Assembly: GCA_016715825.1 (NCBI GenBank)
Contig: JADJXO010000003.1
Coordinates: forward strand, 1 to 64,000
Length of the DNA: 64,000 bases
Direction: 5' to 3'
DNA from: Nitrospira sp.
GTDB taxonomy: Bacteria; Nitrospirota; Nitrospiria; Nitrospirales; Nitrospiraceae
Below are positions 1-8,202 of the stretch, in pieces (within the stretch, counting starts at the first letter, position 1; every line of letters begins with the position of its first letter). The translations under genes and the position numbers were made by a program. The notes beneath the pieces are model-generated. The model made no database searches, was not told the DNA's origin, and worked only from the letters and a program-made list of their open reading frames with translations.

Positions 1-595
1 GAGCTTCCGTCTTTCGACGAGTCTCATAGGCTGTGATCGCATCCTCGTGTTGAAGCGTTAAACCGATCGCATCCAGCCCTCGATACAAACAATCTTTACG
101 AAACGGATCAATCTCGAACCGATAAGTAATTTTCTGAGGCGTCGTCACGGTCTGACGCTCCAGGTCCACGGTGAGCTGATATCCCACTGTGTTGATCACC
201 TCATTCAGGAGTGAGAGGACTTCCTCTGCTTTCAATACCACGGGGAGGACTCCGTTCTGAAAGCAATTGCTGTAGAAAATATCGGCAAAACTTGGGGCAA
301 TGAGACAGCGGAATCCCTGATCCAATAAGGCCCACGGTGCATGTTCCCGGGATGAGCCACAGCCGAAGTTGTCGCGAGTCAAGAGGATGGTTGCCTCCTG
401 ATATCGAGGCTGGTTTAAAAAGAACGATGGATCGGGAGAGCCATCCGGCAGTTTCCGCCAATCGAAAAAGAGGCCCTCGCGCAGGCCTGTGCGCTTGATG
501 GTCTTCAGAAACTGCTTAGGAATGACTTGATCAGTGTCGACGTCGACACGATCCAATGGAGCGACAAGACCGGTCAGTATCGTAAAAGGTTGCAT
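1..595 (-). CDS. leuD: 3-isopropylmalate dehydratase small subunit, 3' end cut by window edge
   Basis: LeuD is the small swivel-domain subunit of isopropylmalate isomerase and works with LeuC in leucine synthesis. It also serves the citramalate route fed by cimA at 34.4 kb. Reading the complement from the ATG at 595 gives a protein beginning MQPFTILTGL, with the family motifs DTDQVIPKQFLK near residue 20 and NFGCGSSREHAPWAL near residue 78. About 198 residues are visible and the frame is still open at base 1, so only the extreme C-terminus is missing. It lies 54 bp downstream of leuC in the same direction, the normal leuCD arrangement. No frameshift is seen in this subunit. Confidence 0.95.
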   Translation of the reverse strand, partial: MQPFTILTGLVAPLDRVDVDTDQVIPKQFLKTIKRTGLREGLFFDWRKLPDGSPDPSFFLNQPRYQEATILLTRDNFGCGSSREHAPWALLDQGFRCLIAPSFADIFYSNCFQNGVLPVVLKAEEVLSLLNEVINTVGYQLTVDLERQTVTTPQKITYRFEIDPFRKDCLYRGLDAIGLTLQHEDAITAYETRRKTEA

Positions 596-649
596 GTTGT
601 GTATCCCCTTGTTTCGATAAGCGAATGTGCCGTGTAGGATCTTGAAGGA

Positions 650-2049
650 TCAAGACCAGTGTCTGATATCGACAAAGTGGCCCTCAATCGCCGCGGCGAC
701 TGCCATGGCCGGAGACACGAGGTGAGTTCGCCCTCCAGCACCCTGGCGTCCTTCGAAATTGCGATTGCTCGTTGAAGCACAGCGTTCGCCAGGCTTCAGC
801 ACATCGGCATTCATCGCCAGACACATGCTGCATCCTGCCTCCCGCCACTCAAACCCAGCTTCACGAAATACGTGATCGAGCCCTTCTGCCTCCGCCTGCT
901 GCTTGATGAGCCCAGATCCTGGCACCACCATGGCGTGCACGGTCTTCGCAACTTTCTTGCCCTTCGCGAAGCTGGCCGCAAGGCGAAGATCTTCAATTCG
1001 AGAATTAGTGCAGGAACCAATGAACACTTTATCAATCTTGATATCGGTGATCGGCATATTGGGGGATAGCCCCATATAGGATAAAGCCCGTTCGGTAGCG
1101 TCTCTCGATTTCTCATCAACCATTGTCCGTGGATCTGGCACATGTTCATCGACACCACTCACCATACCAGGACTCGTTCCCCAACTAACCTGAGGGGCGA
1201 TGTGTTCGGCTTGTAGCGTGACGCTTGCATCATACTTGGCATCAAGACCAGTCTTGAGGTCTTGCCATGCCTGGACAGCCTGCTCAAATTGATCTCCCTT
1301 TGGAGCGAGCGGACGTCCTTTGATATAAGCAATCGTCTTCTCATCAGGCGCGACCATGCCCGCACGAGCTCCACCCTCGATCGACATGTTGCAGAGGGTC
1401 ATACGGCCTTCCATGCTCAGTGAGCGAATCGCTTCGCCGGTGTACTCAATCACGTAGCCGGTCCCACCTGCGGTTCCGATCTTTCCGATGATCGCCAGAA
1501 TAATGTCCTTGGCTGAACAACGGTCTGAAAGCACCCCATCGACGCGGATCTCCATTGTCTTGGGCCTCTTTTGCACTAAACATTGAGTGGCCAAGACATG
1601 TTCCACTTCACTGGTCCCGATTCCGAAAGCCAACGCGCCAAACGCACCATGGGTGGATGTGTGTGAATCACCACATACGATTGTGGTGCCGGGGAGGGTA
1701 AACCCCTGTTCGGGACCGATGACATGGACGATGCCCTGGCGGATGTCATTCATATTGAACAGGGGAATCTGAAAATGGGTGCAGTTATCTTCAAGCGTTT
1801 GAATCTGAAGAGCGCTGATGGGATCCATGATTCCCAGACGACGGTCCGTGGTCGGGACATTGTGATCTGGTACAGCCAACGTGGCCATGGGCCGCCGGGG
1901 TTGTCCGGCGCCGCAATCCCTCAAACGCTTGAGGGGAAGTCACCTCATGAACCAACTGGCGATCGATATACAGCAACGTCGTCCCGTCCGGATTCAGCCC
2001 GAACGACGTGGGAGTCCCAAATCTTGTCAAACAATGTTTTAGCGGCCAT
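650..2049 (-). pseudogene. leuC: 3-isopropylmalate dehydratase large subunit, reading frame broken twice
   Basis: LeuC is the aconitase-like 4Fe-4S subunit that isomerises 2- to 3-isopropylmalate. The first part reads from the ATG at 2049 (MAAKTLFDKIWDSHVVRA), behind AGGAG. The frame then changes near 1990-2000 (NPDGTTLLYIDRQ onward) and again near 1895-1912, after which one frame runs unbroken to the stop at 650. The long frame holds the cluster cysteines (FIGSCTNSR and AGCSMCLAMN) and everything C-terminal. Joined together, the three pieces give about 465 residues, the normal length for the family. Every conserved block is intact apart from the two shifts within about 100 bp, so sequencing indels are as likely as true decay. 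The longest open piece starts at 1924. Confidence 0.85.
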
Positions 2050-2082
2050 CACGACTCCTACTAGTTTTGGCACAGAGGCCAC

Positions 2083-2113
2083 ATTATACAGAGACAGACC
2101 ATGCGGTTGACAA
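2083..2113 (-). promoter_or_regulatory. Putative sigma-70 promoter of leuCD
   Basis: On the minus strand a perfect TATAAT (2088-2083) lies 19 bp downstream of TTGTCA (2113-2108), about 33 bp before the leuC ATG. The 19-bp spacer is longer than ideal, which lowers confidence. No other promoter-like pair was found upstream of leuC. Confidence 0.45.
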
Positions 2114-2132
2114 GGCGTCTGTGAACCTTGTC
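2109..2132. repeat. Inverted repeat at the leuC promoter, possible operator
   Basis: GACAAGG (2109-2115) and CCTTGTC (2126-2132) form a perfect 7-bp inverted repeat with a 10-bp spacer. One arm overlaps the proposed -35 box of leuC. The geometry suits a dimeric regulator, but it is also a possible RNA hairpin and no regulator is identified. Confidence 0.3.
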
Positions 2133-2163
2133 CTGAGGGGCAAGACGTGATAGCAAAACGAGT

Positions 2164-2634
2164 ATGGGTATCACAGACTGGAACCAACCCGATACCATAC
2201 AGTGGTGCCAACGTTTGCTGGATAGCTACCATCATTGGACGGGACGAGAACTAATCGAACGGGTAGGCAAGGCCGAACATCAGGCGCGTATCTTGTTTGA
2301 AACTCCGTTTGTCGTGGTCTCGCATGGAAACGAGCACGATCCAATCTTGAACTATGGGAACCAAAGGGCACTAGATCTGTGGGAGCTCTCCTGGGATCAA
2401 TTCGTTCAGACGCCATCGCGGCTGACGGCCGAACCGGATGACCGTGACGAACGAGAACGGATGTTGCGGCAAGCAAAGTCCGATGGCTATTTCGATGGAT
2501 ATCGGGGAGTCAGAATCTCTTCAACGGGGCGGCGTTTTCGTGTCGAACAGGCATTGATCTGGACGGTGATTGATTCAGCTCAGAAACTGATCGGTCAAGC
2601 GGCGACTTTCTCGAATTGGTCGACACTACGATAA
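2164..2634 (+). CDS. MEKHLA domain protein (PAS-like)
   Basis: The 156-residue protein matches the MEKHLA domain family, a PAS-like fold found alone in bacteria and at the end of some plant transcription factors. The recognisable run is ILFETPFVVVSHG, then PILNYGNQRALDLWELSWDQF, TPSRLTAEP and, near the C-terminus, RGVRISSTGRRFRVEQA. The domain fills almost the whole protein and there is no signal peptide, so a cytosolic sensory or ligand-binding role is likely, but the ligand is unknown. It is divergent from leuC and converges on bcsS with only 1 bp between stops. No good ribosome binding site is seen before the ATG. Confidence 0.8.
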   Translation: MGITDWNQPDTIQWCQRLLDSYHHWTGRELIERVGKAEHQARILFETPFVVVSHGNEHDPILNYGNQRALDLWELSWDQFVQTPSRLTAEPDDRDERERMLRQAKSDGYFDGYRGVRISSTGRRFRVEQALIWTVIDSAQKLIGQAATFSNWSTLR

Positions 2635-2635
2635 G

Positions 2636-3337
2636 CTAGAAAGGAAAGTAGACCTCGGCTCCGCCATAGCCTCCGCTGTGAAACGAGGTGCTGTTCTGAT
2701 ACCCACCCCTGACGAGAAAGAAAACCTTACCAATCGGGATCTCGAGAATTGGTCCTGTCTGGATGGCGCGGTATTCACCGTTGCCCATTCCAGCGATATC
2801 CCACCCGGTATAGAGGGGACAGCAACCTTGATTGGACTTGTAGGTCAGCAATTTCCCGCGCAGCCGACCCCAGAAGAAGTCGTCCAGATCGGCATAAGAT
2901 CCGATAGCATGGAGGCTGCCTTTTTCATGCCAGTAGAGTCCTTCAATCTGGCCGAAGAACCCGACTTGATGGTCCACGCGCGAGCTTGTATTGAAACGGG
3001 CTTCCTCGACCCGGCGCAGCTGTGGACCTGCAAGTGCGAGAAGAGTCCACCTTCCGAGCGACTGTGAAATCCCAAGAGATGGAACGACAAATTGTATGTT
3101 CGCATCCAACAGTTGTCCACTGCTTTTGAAGCTATATCCAAGACCGGCTGTCATCGCCTGCGCGAATAGGGTTGTTCCTCCTGACATGAGCAAGACCGGC
3201 GTTCGTACGCCTAAGTAGCCGAAGTATTGGCTCTTATTATCGATTTGAAATCCAGTGAACACGTCTCCTGCTTGTGCGCGGACGGGTATGATAACCAAGA
3301 TAAGTGTTACCAGTAAGAATGACACAGATCGCGCCAT
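2636..3337 (-). CDS. bcsS: Cellulose biosynthesis protein BcsS-like outer-membrane protein
   Basis: A 233-residue exported protein with a signal peptide (residues 1-23, cleavage at AQA/GD) and a sequence of alternating beta strands ending in AEVYFPF. A terminal aromatic residue is typical of outer-membrane barrels. The pattern, starting GDVFTGFQIDNKSQYFGYLGVR and ending GGYGGAEVYFPF, resembles the BcsS family found in some cellulose operons. BcsS has no settled biochemical role. The ATG at 3337 follows AAGGGGAA. It is downstream of and co-directional with the bcsA-like gene, separated by about 250 bp that hold no other gene. The family assignment is from memory of its pattern and context. Confidence 0.7.
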   Translation of the reverse strand: MARSVSFLLVTLILVIIPVRAQAGDVFTGFQIDNKSQYFGYLGVRTPVLLMSGGTTLFAQAMTAGLGYSFKSSGQLLDANIQFVVPSLGISQSLGRWTLLALAGPQLRRVEEARFNTSSRVDHQVGFFGQIEGLYWHEKGSLHAIGSYADLDDFFWGRLRGKLLTYKSNQGCCPLYTGWDIAGMGNGEYRAIQTGPILEIPIGKVFFLVRGGYQNSTSFHSGGYGGAEVYFPF

Positions 3338-3589
3338 CGGCTTTCCCCTTCGAGTAAAGAGTCAATATGAAACCGACCAACAGGTGAGTAATCGAGCTGA
3401 ATGACGCTGGAGATCAACGGGTGTTGCCTCGAATGTGATGAACGAGAGCTAGATTAGGATAGTGCAATACCTGGACAATCAGGAGAAAAATAAGAACATG
3501 AGACGGGACATCCCCTGCGGACTAACTCTGAAGTGACACTACCGATCGACCGTGAGTGATGAATGATTGGAAGGAAATTCAGGTGACGA

Positions 3590-5953
3590 TTATCGAATCA
3601 CATTGACCAAAAATGGGCAGCAGACTAGAGGTGTTTTCAACACGCCATTCATCATGACCGTCTCCACCCCCTCGTGCAACGCTCTCCAGTGCTCTTCGCC
3701 TCGTTCGATACTATCGACCCTGAAACGGACATTAGTCTTACGGAGAGCGTGCACAATCGATACAGGACTTACCTTCAGGGTGGTACGGGGGAGTTCTAGG
3801 AGAGCGCCGTTAAACGATCCATCTGGAGTTGAAGGGAAGCGGACGCTCACGCCCGTGAAGGATATATCTTCCAGCTTCCCAGGCAGAAAGGACGTCGAGG
3901 TGCGTAATCGACAGGAGCTCTCATGAGAGACTCGCAGCATCCGACGCCGTTCCCAGTTGAATGACCGCCATGGAGCGGTTAGAGCATAAAGCAGTGATCG
4001 CAGGCTGCTCGAGATACCGGGTTGGAATCGATAGCTGTCTTCCCAGGGCGCTGGATCACCAAAAATCTTGTCAAGGAGCACCTCCCTAATTGTGTCATCA
4101 AGCTCTATAAACTGAAGCCCAGCTCCCACGCCACCGGATGGAAGCCGTTCCTGTCTAACGATTCGGCTTGGTAGCCGTACGATCGTGCCTTGAGAAGAGG
4201 TTAACAGGAGAGACACGGTACCCTGGGCGGTAAAGACTGGTTGCTCCAACAGCAAGGCGGCACCGTGTTCATTAATGTTTAGGATGCGAGCGGCGACCGA
4301 GGTGTCATCCATAAACAATTCACCGGCAAAGTCACGATTGAGTCGGAACGCCTGTCGGCCTTGGGCTTGTTCGTTGGCGACGAACATGGCGATTGTTAGC
4401 AGCAGCAGATTGACGGATCCCCAAAAAAGGCTGACCGGCAGACCGGGGTCCCCAACGTCGTGGCGAAGGTTCTGAATCCCCAATGCCAAACCCACGACCA
4501 ACAATCCAAATGTCAACAAGTGCGGCCAGGCGAACATCAATTCAGCGGATGTATCTTTTCTAATGCGTTGCCCTTTTGGCGTCACTTCGAAGGCTCGCTC
4601 TTTACGAGGCGCGATCAGGGCTCTCAATGCGACAGCGCTGAGTGCGAAGCACATGGCGATCTCATAGATATCAGACCAGAATGGATTGCGTGACCCTCGG
4701 CTGACAGGGCGCATGACGAGTGCCGATGCGATGTAAAACGAAAGGAAATGCACACCAAGCAGGAGTATATCGGCATGAATTGGCGAGGTATGGAACAAAA
4801 GGCTCGATAATGGAGCAACAAGGCAAATAAGGCGTGGGAGACCAAAAAAGAAATAGAAGATCGATCCGAAATAGTCCAGCCGCTGTGGCAACGTGAGACC
4901 TCGTTTGGTGAGGGGGTTGTCACGGAGGAGTACCTGAATGCAACCCATGGCCCATCGCTTTCGCTGCCTAAGATACCCTTCAAACGTCTCTGGCATCAGG
5001 CCGGCAGAGAGGACACGATTGAGGTAGCAGGACCTGTAGCCTTTCGCATGTAGGTTCATACTGGTATGAATGTCTTCGGTGATGGTTTGGGTTTGAAATC
5101 CACCGATCTCCTCTAGTGGTTGCCGACGAAAGAGGCCACCACTGCCAGCGAAAAAGGCACTATTGTGCGAATCTCGTCCAGCCTGAAGTGAGCGGAAGAA
5201 TAAGGCCTGCTCGTTCTTGACGAGCTCTCCTACACGGAGATTGCGCTGGAAGATATCTGGATTGTAGAAGTGGTGCGGAGTCTGAACTATGGCCACCGTT
5301 GGATCATCGAAAAACCCAACAGTTTCTTTCAGAAACCTATGGGTCGGGACATGGTCAACATCGAAGACCGCTATGAGGTCGCTATCGGTTAAACGAAGTG
5401 CATGATTGAGGTTTCCGGCTTTTGCATGGCGGGGACGATCCGGGCGTCTGAGGTAGCCACAGCCCAGCGCGGTCGCGAGTTTTTTTGCTTCAAGCCGGTG
5501 GCCATCATCGAGTACGTACACGGTGAAACGATCTTTAGGATATTCCTGTGCTAAACAGCCCACCAACGTCTGCCGTAAGAGCGATAGAGGTTCATCAACG
5601 ACCGTGACCATGATATCAACGGTCGGATAAGTCGTGATTGACGCCGGTTGGCGATTGGTAGGGGACCAGGATTGATATGTAAAGAAGCAAAACTGACAGA
5701 GTCCGTACAGCTCTGCGAGATACACGATCCATCCTATAACCATACTGCTGGTGTCTTCGGTAGGTAGGGTGTAGAGAGCGCGCCAGACCATGTAGCGGAT
5801 ATACAAGAGGAGGCTCAAACTCAGAACCCAACGACGTCCCTGCTCCTTCTTGAGAAGAAGCCCAATAACCAATAACACCAGCGCGGAAACTCCTACTGCG
5901 ACTGGGGTGTCGAAGAATATGTCGAAGAGTGTCATAGTGAAGGTACCTAACAA
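3590..5953 (-). CDS. bcsA: Cellulose synthase-type GT2 glycosyltransferase with two C-terminal PilZ domains
   Basis: A membrane processive glycosyltransferase resembling BcsA, which polymerises UDP-glucose and is switched on by cyclic-di-GMP binding to PilZ. The 787 residues show two or three N-terminal membrane helices, then the GT2 catalytic residues DD (149-150), DVD (198-200), TED (292-294) and QRKRW (330-334), then several membrane helices to about 525. PilZ 1 has RQAFR (533-537) and NINEHG (559-564), where the usual Ser is Asn. PilZ 2 has RMLR (671-674, with R670 making RxxxR) and canonical DISFTG (696-701). The TTG start at 5953 has GAGGA 8 bp upstream; an ATG at 5935 is the alternative. 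No bcsB, bcsZ or bcsC is adjacent, so the product may not be classical cellulose. Confidence 0.88.
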   Translation of the reverse strand: MLGTFTMTLFDIFFDTPVAVGVSALVLLVIGLLLKKEQGRRWVLSLSLLLYIRYMVWRALYTLPTEDTSSMVIGWIVYLAELYGLCQFCFFTYQSWSPTNRQPASITTYPTVDIMVTVVDEPLSLLRQTLVGCLAQEYPKDRFTVYVLDDGHRLEAKKLATALGCGYLRRPDRPRHAKAGNLNHALRLTDSDLIAVFDVDHVPTHRFLKETVGFFDDPTVAIVQTPHHFYNPDIFQRNLRVGELVKNEQALFFRSLQAGRDSHNSAFFAGSGGLFRRQPLEEIGGFQTQTITEDIHTSMNLHAKGYRSCYLNRVLSAGLMPETFEGYLRQRKRWAMGCIQVLLRDNPLTKRGLTLPQRLDYFGSIFYFFFGLPRLICLVAPLSSLLFHTSPIHADILLLGVHFLSFYIASALVMRPVSRGSRNPFWSDIYEIAMCFALSAVALRALIAPRKERAFEVTPKGQRIRKDTSAELMFAWPHLLTFGLLVVGLALGIQNLRHDVGDPGLPVSLFWGSVNLLLLTIAMFVANEQAQGRQAFRLNRDFAGELFMDDTSVAARILNINEHGAALLLEQPVFTAQGTVSLLLTSSQGTIVRLPSRIVRQERLPSGGVGAGLQFIELDDTIREVLLDKIFGDPAPWEDSYRFQPGISSSLRSLLYALTAPWRSFNWERRRMLRVSHESSCRLRTSTSFLPGKLEDISFTGVSVRFPSTPDGSFNGALLELPRTTLKVSPVSIVHALRKTNVRFRVDSIERGEEHWRALHEGVETVMMNGVLKTPLVCCPFLVNVIR

Positions 5954-6117
5954 GAAGCTATTCCTCGGCCTACCTTCTATGTGAAGTCACCCTATTACGG
6001 AATCGCCGGTCAGCCTAGTCCTACGAATGTGGAGGAGCCTTATGAGGGGGGCAAACCGCTTGATCGTATGAGGGATTTCTCCGGGTACAGAAGTGAACGC
6101 TTCTTCGAAAGGGGGGG

Positions 6118-6732
6118 CTAAGTCCAGAGTTCAAGAGGGCCATGCTGAGTAATGGCTTGGAGTAGGTCGTGCGTTGATACGATGCCGGTGAGAAGGCGAT
6201 GTTGGTCCAGGATCGGAACCGCATGGATCTGTTCGTCGAGCATGATGTGTGCAATCTCTCGGATTTCCGTCGAAGGAGTTGCCGTAATTACTCTGGGAGT
6301 CATGATTTCAGCTAATCGCCTTTGTGCTGCCTGTCGCTTGTCACCTCCAGTGAATAGTTCAGGGACGTGCAGGAGCAGGTCACGATGCGATACCATACCA
6401 ACTAGGGTGCCATGGAGGGAGGTTACGGGAATATGGTGAAAACGTTTCTGAGACATGATAGCCCAGGCATCGAGCAACAGACTGTCCGATGGAAGAGAGA
6501 CGACCGGAGATCTCATGAGATCTTTGGCTAAAAGGGCTGGTTTTGGGTGTCGTTGTTGAATGTCAGCCTGACGGTAAGCAGTCTGCGCAGTCAGAGCGGA
6601 ATGATCCAATGACGGAGAGTGTTGGTCGTGAGGTTCACGATCTCCGGCATTTTCTGCGCGGCTAGACCGAGAGCTCACCTGCTTTGCGGGGTAGATCTCG
6701 GTTATCGCATTGACTGCCAAATTGATAGGCAT
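6118..6732 (-). CDS. CBS-domain pair protein
   Basis: A 204-residue soluble protein made of a variable 65-residue N-terminus rich in polar residues, followed by two CBS domains (about 70-122 and 141-193). Each CBS unit has the usual end pattern (LVGMVSHRDLL and LTGIVSTHDLL), and each is preceded by a hydrophobic HHIPV or HAVPI strand. Paired CBS domains form a Bateman module that binds adenine nucleotides or related ligands and regulates a partner. There is no attached enzyme or transporter domain. I place the start at the ATG at 6732, preceded by GGAGAGAG; a longer frame to 6852 lacks family-like sequence. It is upstream of bcsA and co-directional, but a functional link is not shown. Confidence 0.8.
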   Translation of the reverse strand: MPINLAVNAITEIYPAKQVSSRSSRAENAGDREPHDQHSPSLDHSALTAQTAYRQADIQQRHPKPALLAKDLMRSPVVSLPSDSLLLDAWAIMSQKRFHHIPVTSLHGTLVGMVSHRDLLLHVPELFTGGDKRQAAQRRLAEIMTPRVITATPSTEIREIAHIMLDEQIHAVPILDQHRLLTGIVSTHDLLQAITQHGPLELWT

Positions 6733-7018
6733 GGGGCACTCTCTCCAACGTCCGTATCGGAACTCTTGGGAAATACTTAAGCCGCAGCAAAGACTTGGAC
6801 CGAAGGAAGAACAACCTCTGGGCCTAAGGCCCTCCAACTTGGTTGCTTCCATTTTAACCCTTGTGTTATAAAACTCGAGATCTTGTGCATTAGGTGGTGA
6901 AGAAGCGAGAGAGAAAAATATACATTAACGAGCAAGCCTGCACGTCCTCCGGAGTTTGGCGATACATATTCACAAGCCTCTTATCTATATCTCTTCATTT
7001 CTTGTTAAGGGGGTAGTC

Positions 7019-7495
7019 ATGGGCAAGTCAATGCTGACAGTTTTCCTGAGCCTGGGAATGGTCTTGGCAGGAGTTTCGGGTTCGTATGCGCTGCAAGCAG
7101 GCGGTGTTGAAGTTGGAGATTTGGAAACTGGATCTGTGGTGGGCCAACCGTTCAAAGAACTGCCTGTGGATCTTACCTTCTATGCCGTTGAAATTGGAAA
7201 CATGAAGGTATGGTATCCGCCCATGACGGTCATTGATTTCAAGACGCGCCCAGGCGCACCTGTTCTCCTGAAGGTGACGAATAATTCATCGGCTGAACAT
7301 GGCTTTCACCTGAGTGGTGCGGCCAATCAAGCGGGGCCTTTTGTCTTGGAAACTAAGCTGGTGCTGAAACCTGGAGAAACTCGATTTATCGGTATTCCAA
7401 CAAGTGATTTGTTTTATTCGGCTGGAAGCGTCTTGGAATATCGTTGCCATTTGCATGCCGGGCATGTCGGCGGTAAGTTGCTCATGCTGAAGTAA
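7019..7495 (+). CDS. Secreted cupredoxin (small copper protein) with CxxHxxH site
   Basis: A 158-residue exported blue-copper-like protein, probably a periplasmic electron carrier. Residues 1-24 form a signal peptide (cleavage near SYA/LQ). The cupredoxin half has the first histidine motif EHGFH (H94 and H97) and the ligand loop YRCHLHAGHVGG, giving C143, H146 and H149. Most relatives have Met where H149 sits (CxxHxxM), so the copper centre may be unusual, for example red or green rather than blue. The ATG at 7019 follows AAGGGGG; an in-frame start at 6956 would put a foreign segment before the signal peptide. The gene is monocistronic and ends at a strong hairpin terminator. Confidence 0.8.
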   Translation: MGKSMLTVFLSLGMVLAGVSGSYALQAGGVEVGDLETGSVVGQPFKELPVDLTFYAVEIGNMKVWYPPMTVIDFKTRPGAPVLLKVTNNSSAEHGFHLSGAANQAGPFVLETKLVLKPGETRFIGIPTSDLFYSAGSVLEYRCHLHAGHVGGKLLMLK

Positions 7496-7522
7496 TCTGC
7501 GACGGCGCTCTCGAATAAGTAG

Positions 7523-7559
7523 AGAAAAGGCCTCGGTTGGTTTAACCGAGGCCTTTTCT
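7523..7559. terminator. Bidirectional rho-independent terminator
   Basis: A near-perfect stem, AAAAGGCCTCGGTT with AACCGAGGCCTTTTC, encloses a short loop and has a T run on both strands. It sits between the convergent cupredoxin (+) and ferredoxin (-) genes and can serve both. Confidence 0.9.
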
Positions 7560-7633
7560 ATGGGAACGTAGAACAACCCTAGTGTAGTCTAAACCCTGGG
7601 GTCGCTTTGAAGACGAAAGAGTAAATAGCTAGG

Positions 7634-7981
7634 TTAGTTTCTTACTCCGCTCCACACCTTGGCCGCATCTATCTCTTTATCAGGATTCAACGTCCTTGCT
7701 TTGTCAAGAAGTACTTCTGTCGTCTCAGGGTAGGCAGGGTCTGAGATACAGCAATTATCGACGGGACACACCGCTGCACATTGAGGCTCGTCAAAATGAC
7801 CGACGCATTCAGTGCACCGATCGTGTGCGATGACATAGATGTTGTCTCCGACACCTTGCCCGTCACCCACGTGATTACCCTTGCCTTCGGCGTCGCTTCT
7901 GGTCTCAAAGATCGCTTCATTCGGACATTCCGGCAGGCATGCGCCGCAAGAGATGCATTCATCCGTGATCAATAAAGCCAT
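7634..7981 (-). CDS. Dicluster 4Fe-4S ferredoxin (YfhL type)
   Basis: A 115-residue soluble ferredoxin carrying two 4Fe-4S clusters. Cluster motif I is C9-x2-C12-x2-C15-x3-C19 followed by Pro; motif II is C56-x2-C59-x8-C68-x3-C72 followed by Pro, the widened spacing typical of the YfhL group. Between the motifs is an insertion of about 25 residues rich in Gly and Asp (residues 28-48). The ATG at 7981 is chosen because AAGGAGG lies 8 bp upstream and relatives start MALLITDECI; a TTG at 7987 is in frame. If the host fixes carbon by the reductive TCA cycle, as Nitrospira does, such ferredoxins are likely donors, but that partner is inferred. Confidence 0.92.
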   Translation of the reverse strand: MALLITDECISCGACLPECPNEAIFETRSDAEGKGNHVGDGQGVGDNIYVIAHDRCTECVGHFDEPQCAAVCPVDNCCISDPAYPETTEVLLDKARTLNPDKEIDAAKVWSGVRN

Positions 7982-8014
7982 GGCCAAAGCCTCCTTCTCA
8001 CTCTCAAAGACGAA

Positions 8015-8043
8015 ACAATATTGACAAGTTCACGTCACTCCAA
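8015..8043 (-). promoter_or_regulatory. Putative promoter of the ferredoxin gene
   Basis: On the minus strand TTGGAG (8043-8038) and TATTGT (8020-8015) are separated by 17 bp, about 33 bp upstream of the ferredoxin ATG. Three of six and four of six bases match the sigma-70 consensus. Confidence 0.35.
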
Positions 8044-8202
8044 CCATAGTGCGCTCATCATCATACATGAAGCGCGCGGGGAGGCATTTTATTCTCCGAT
8101 TCTTTTCCAAGTCAACAGAATGCCCTGCTTCCAGAAGACCTAGGTTGGTATCGAGAGTAGGCCATTGGGCTCAGCAGGGGCAGTAGTCGTTGAACATTAC
8201 CG

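Noticed and set aside
1945..2049. Separate short gene at the leuC start
   Set aside because: The frame encodes the true LeuC N-terminus and ends only because of the first frameshift, so it is part of leuC.
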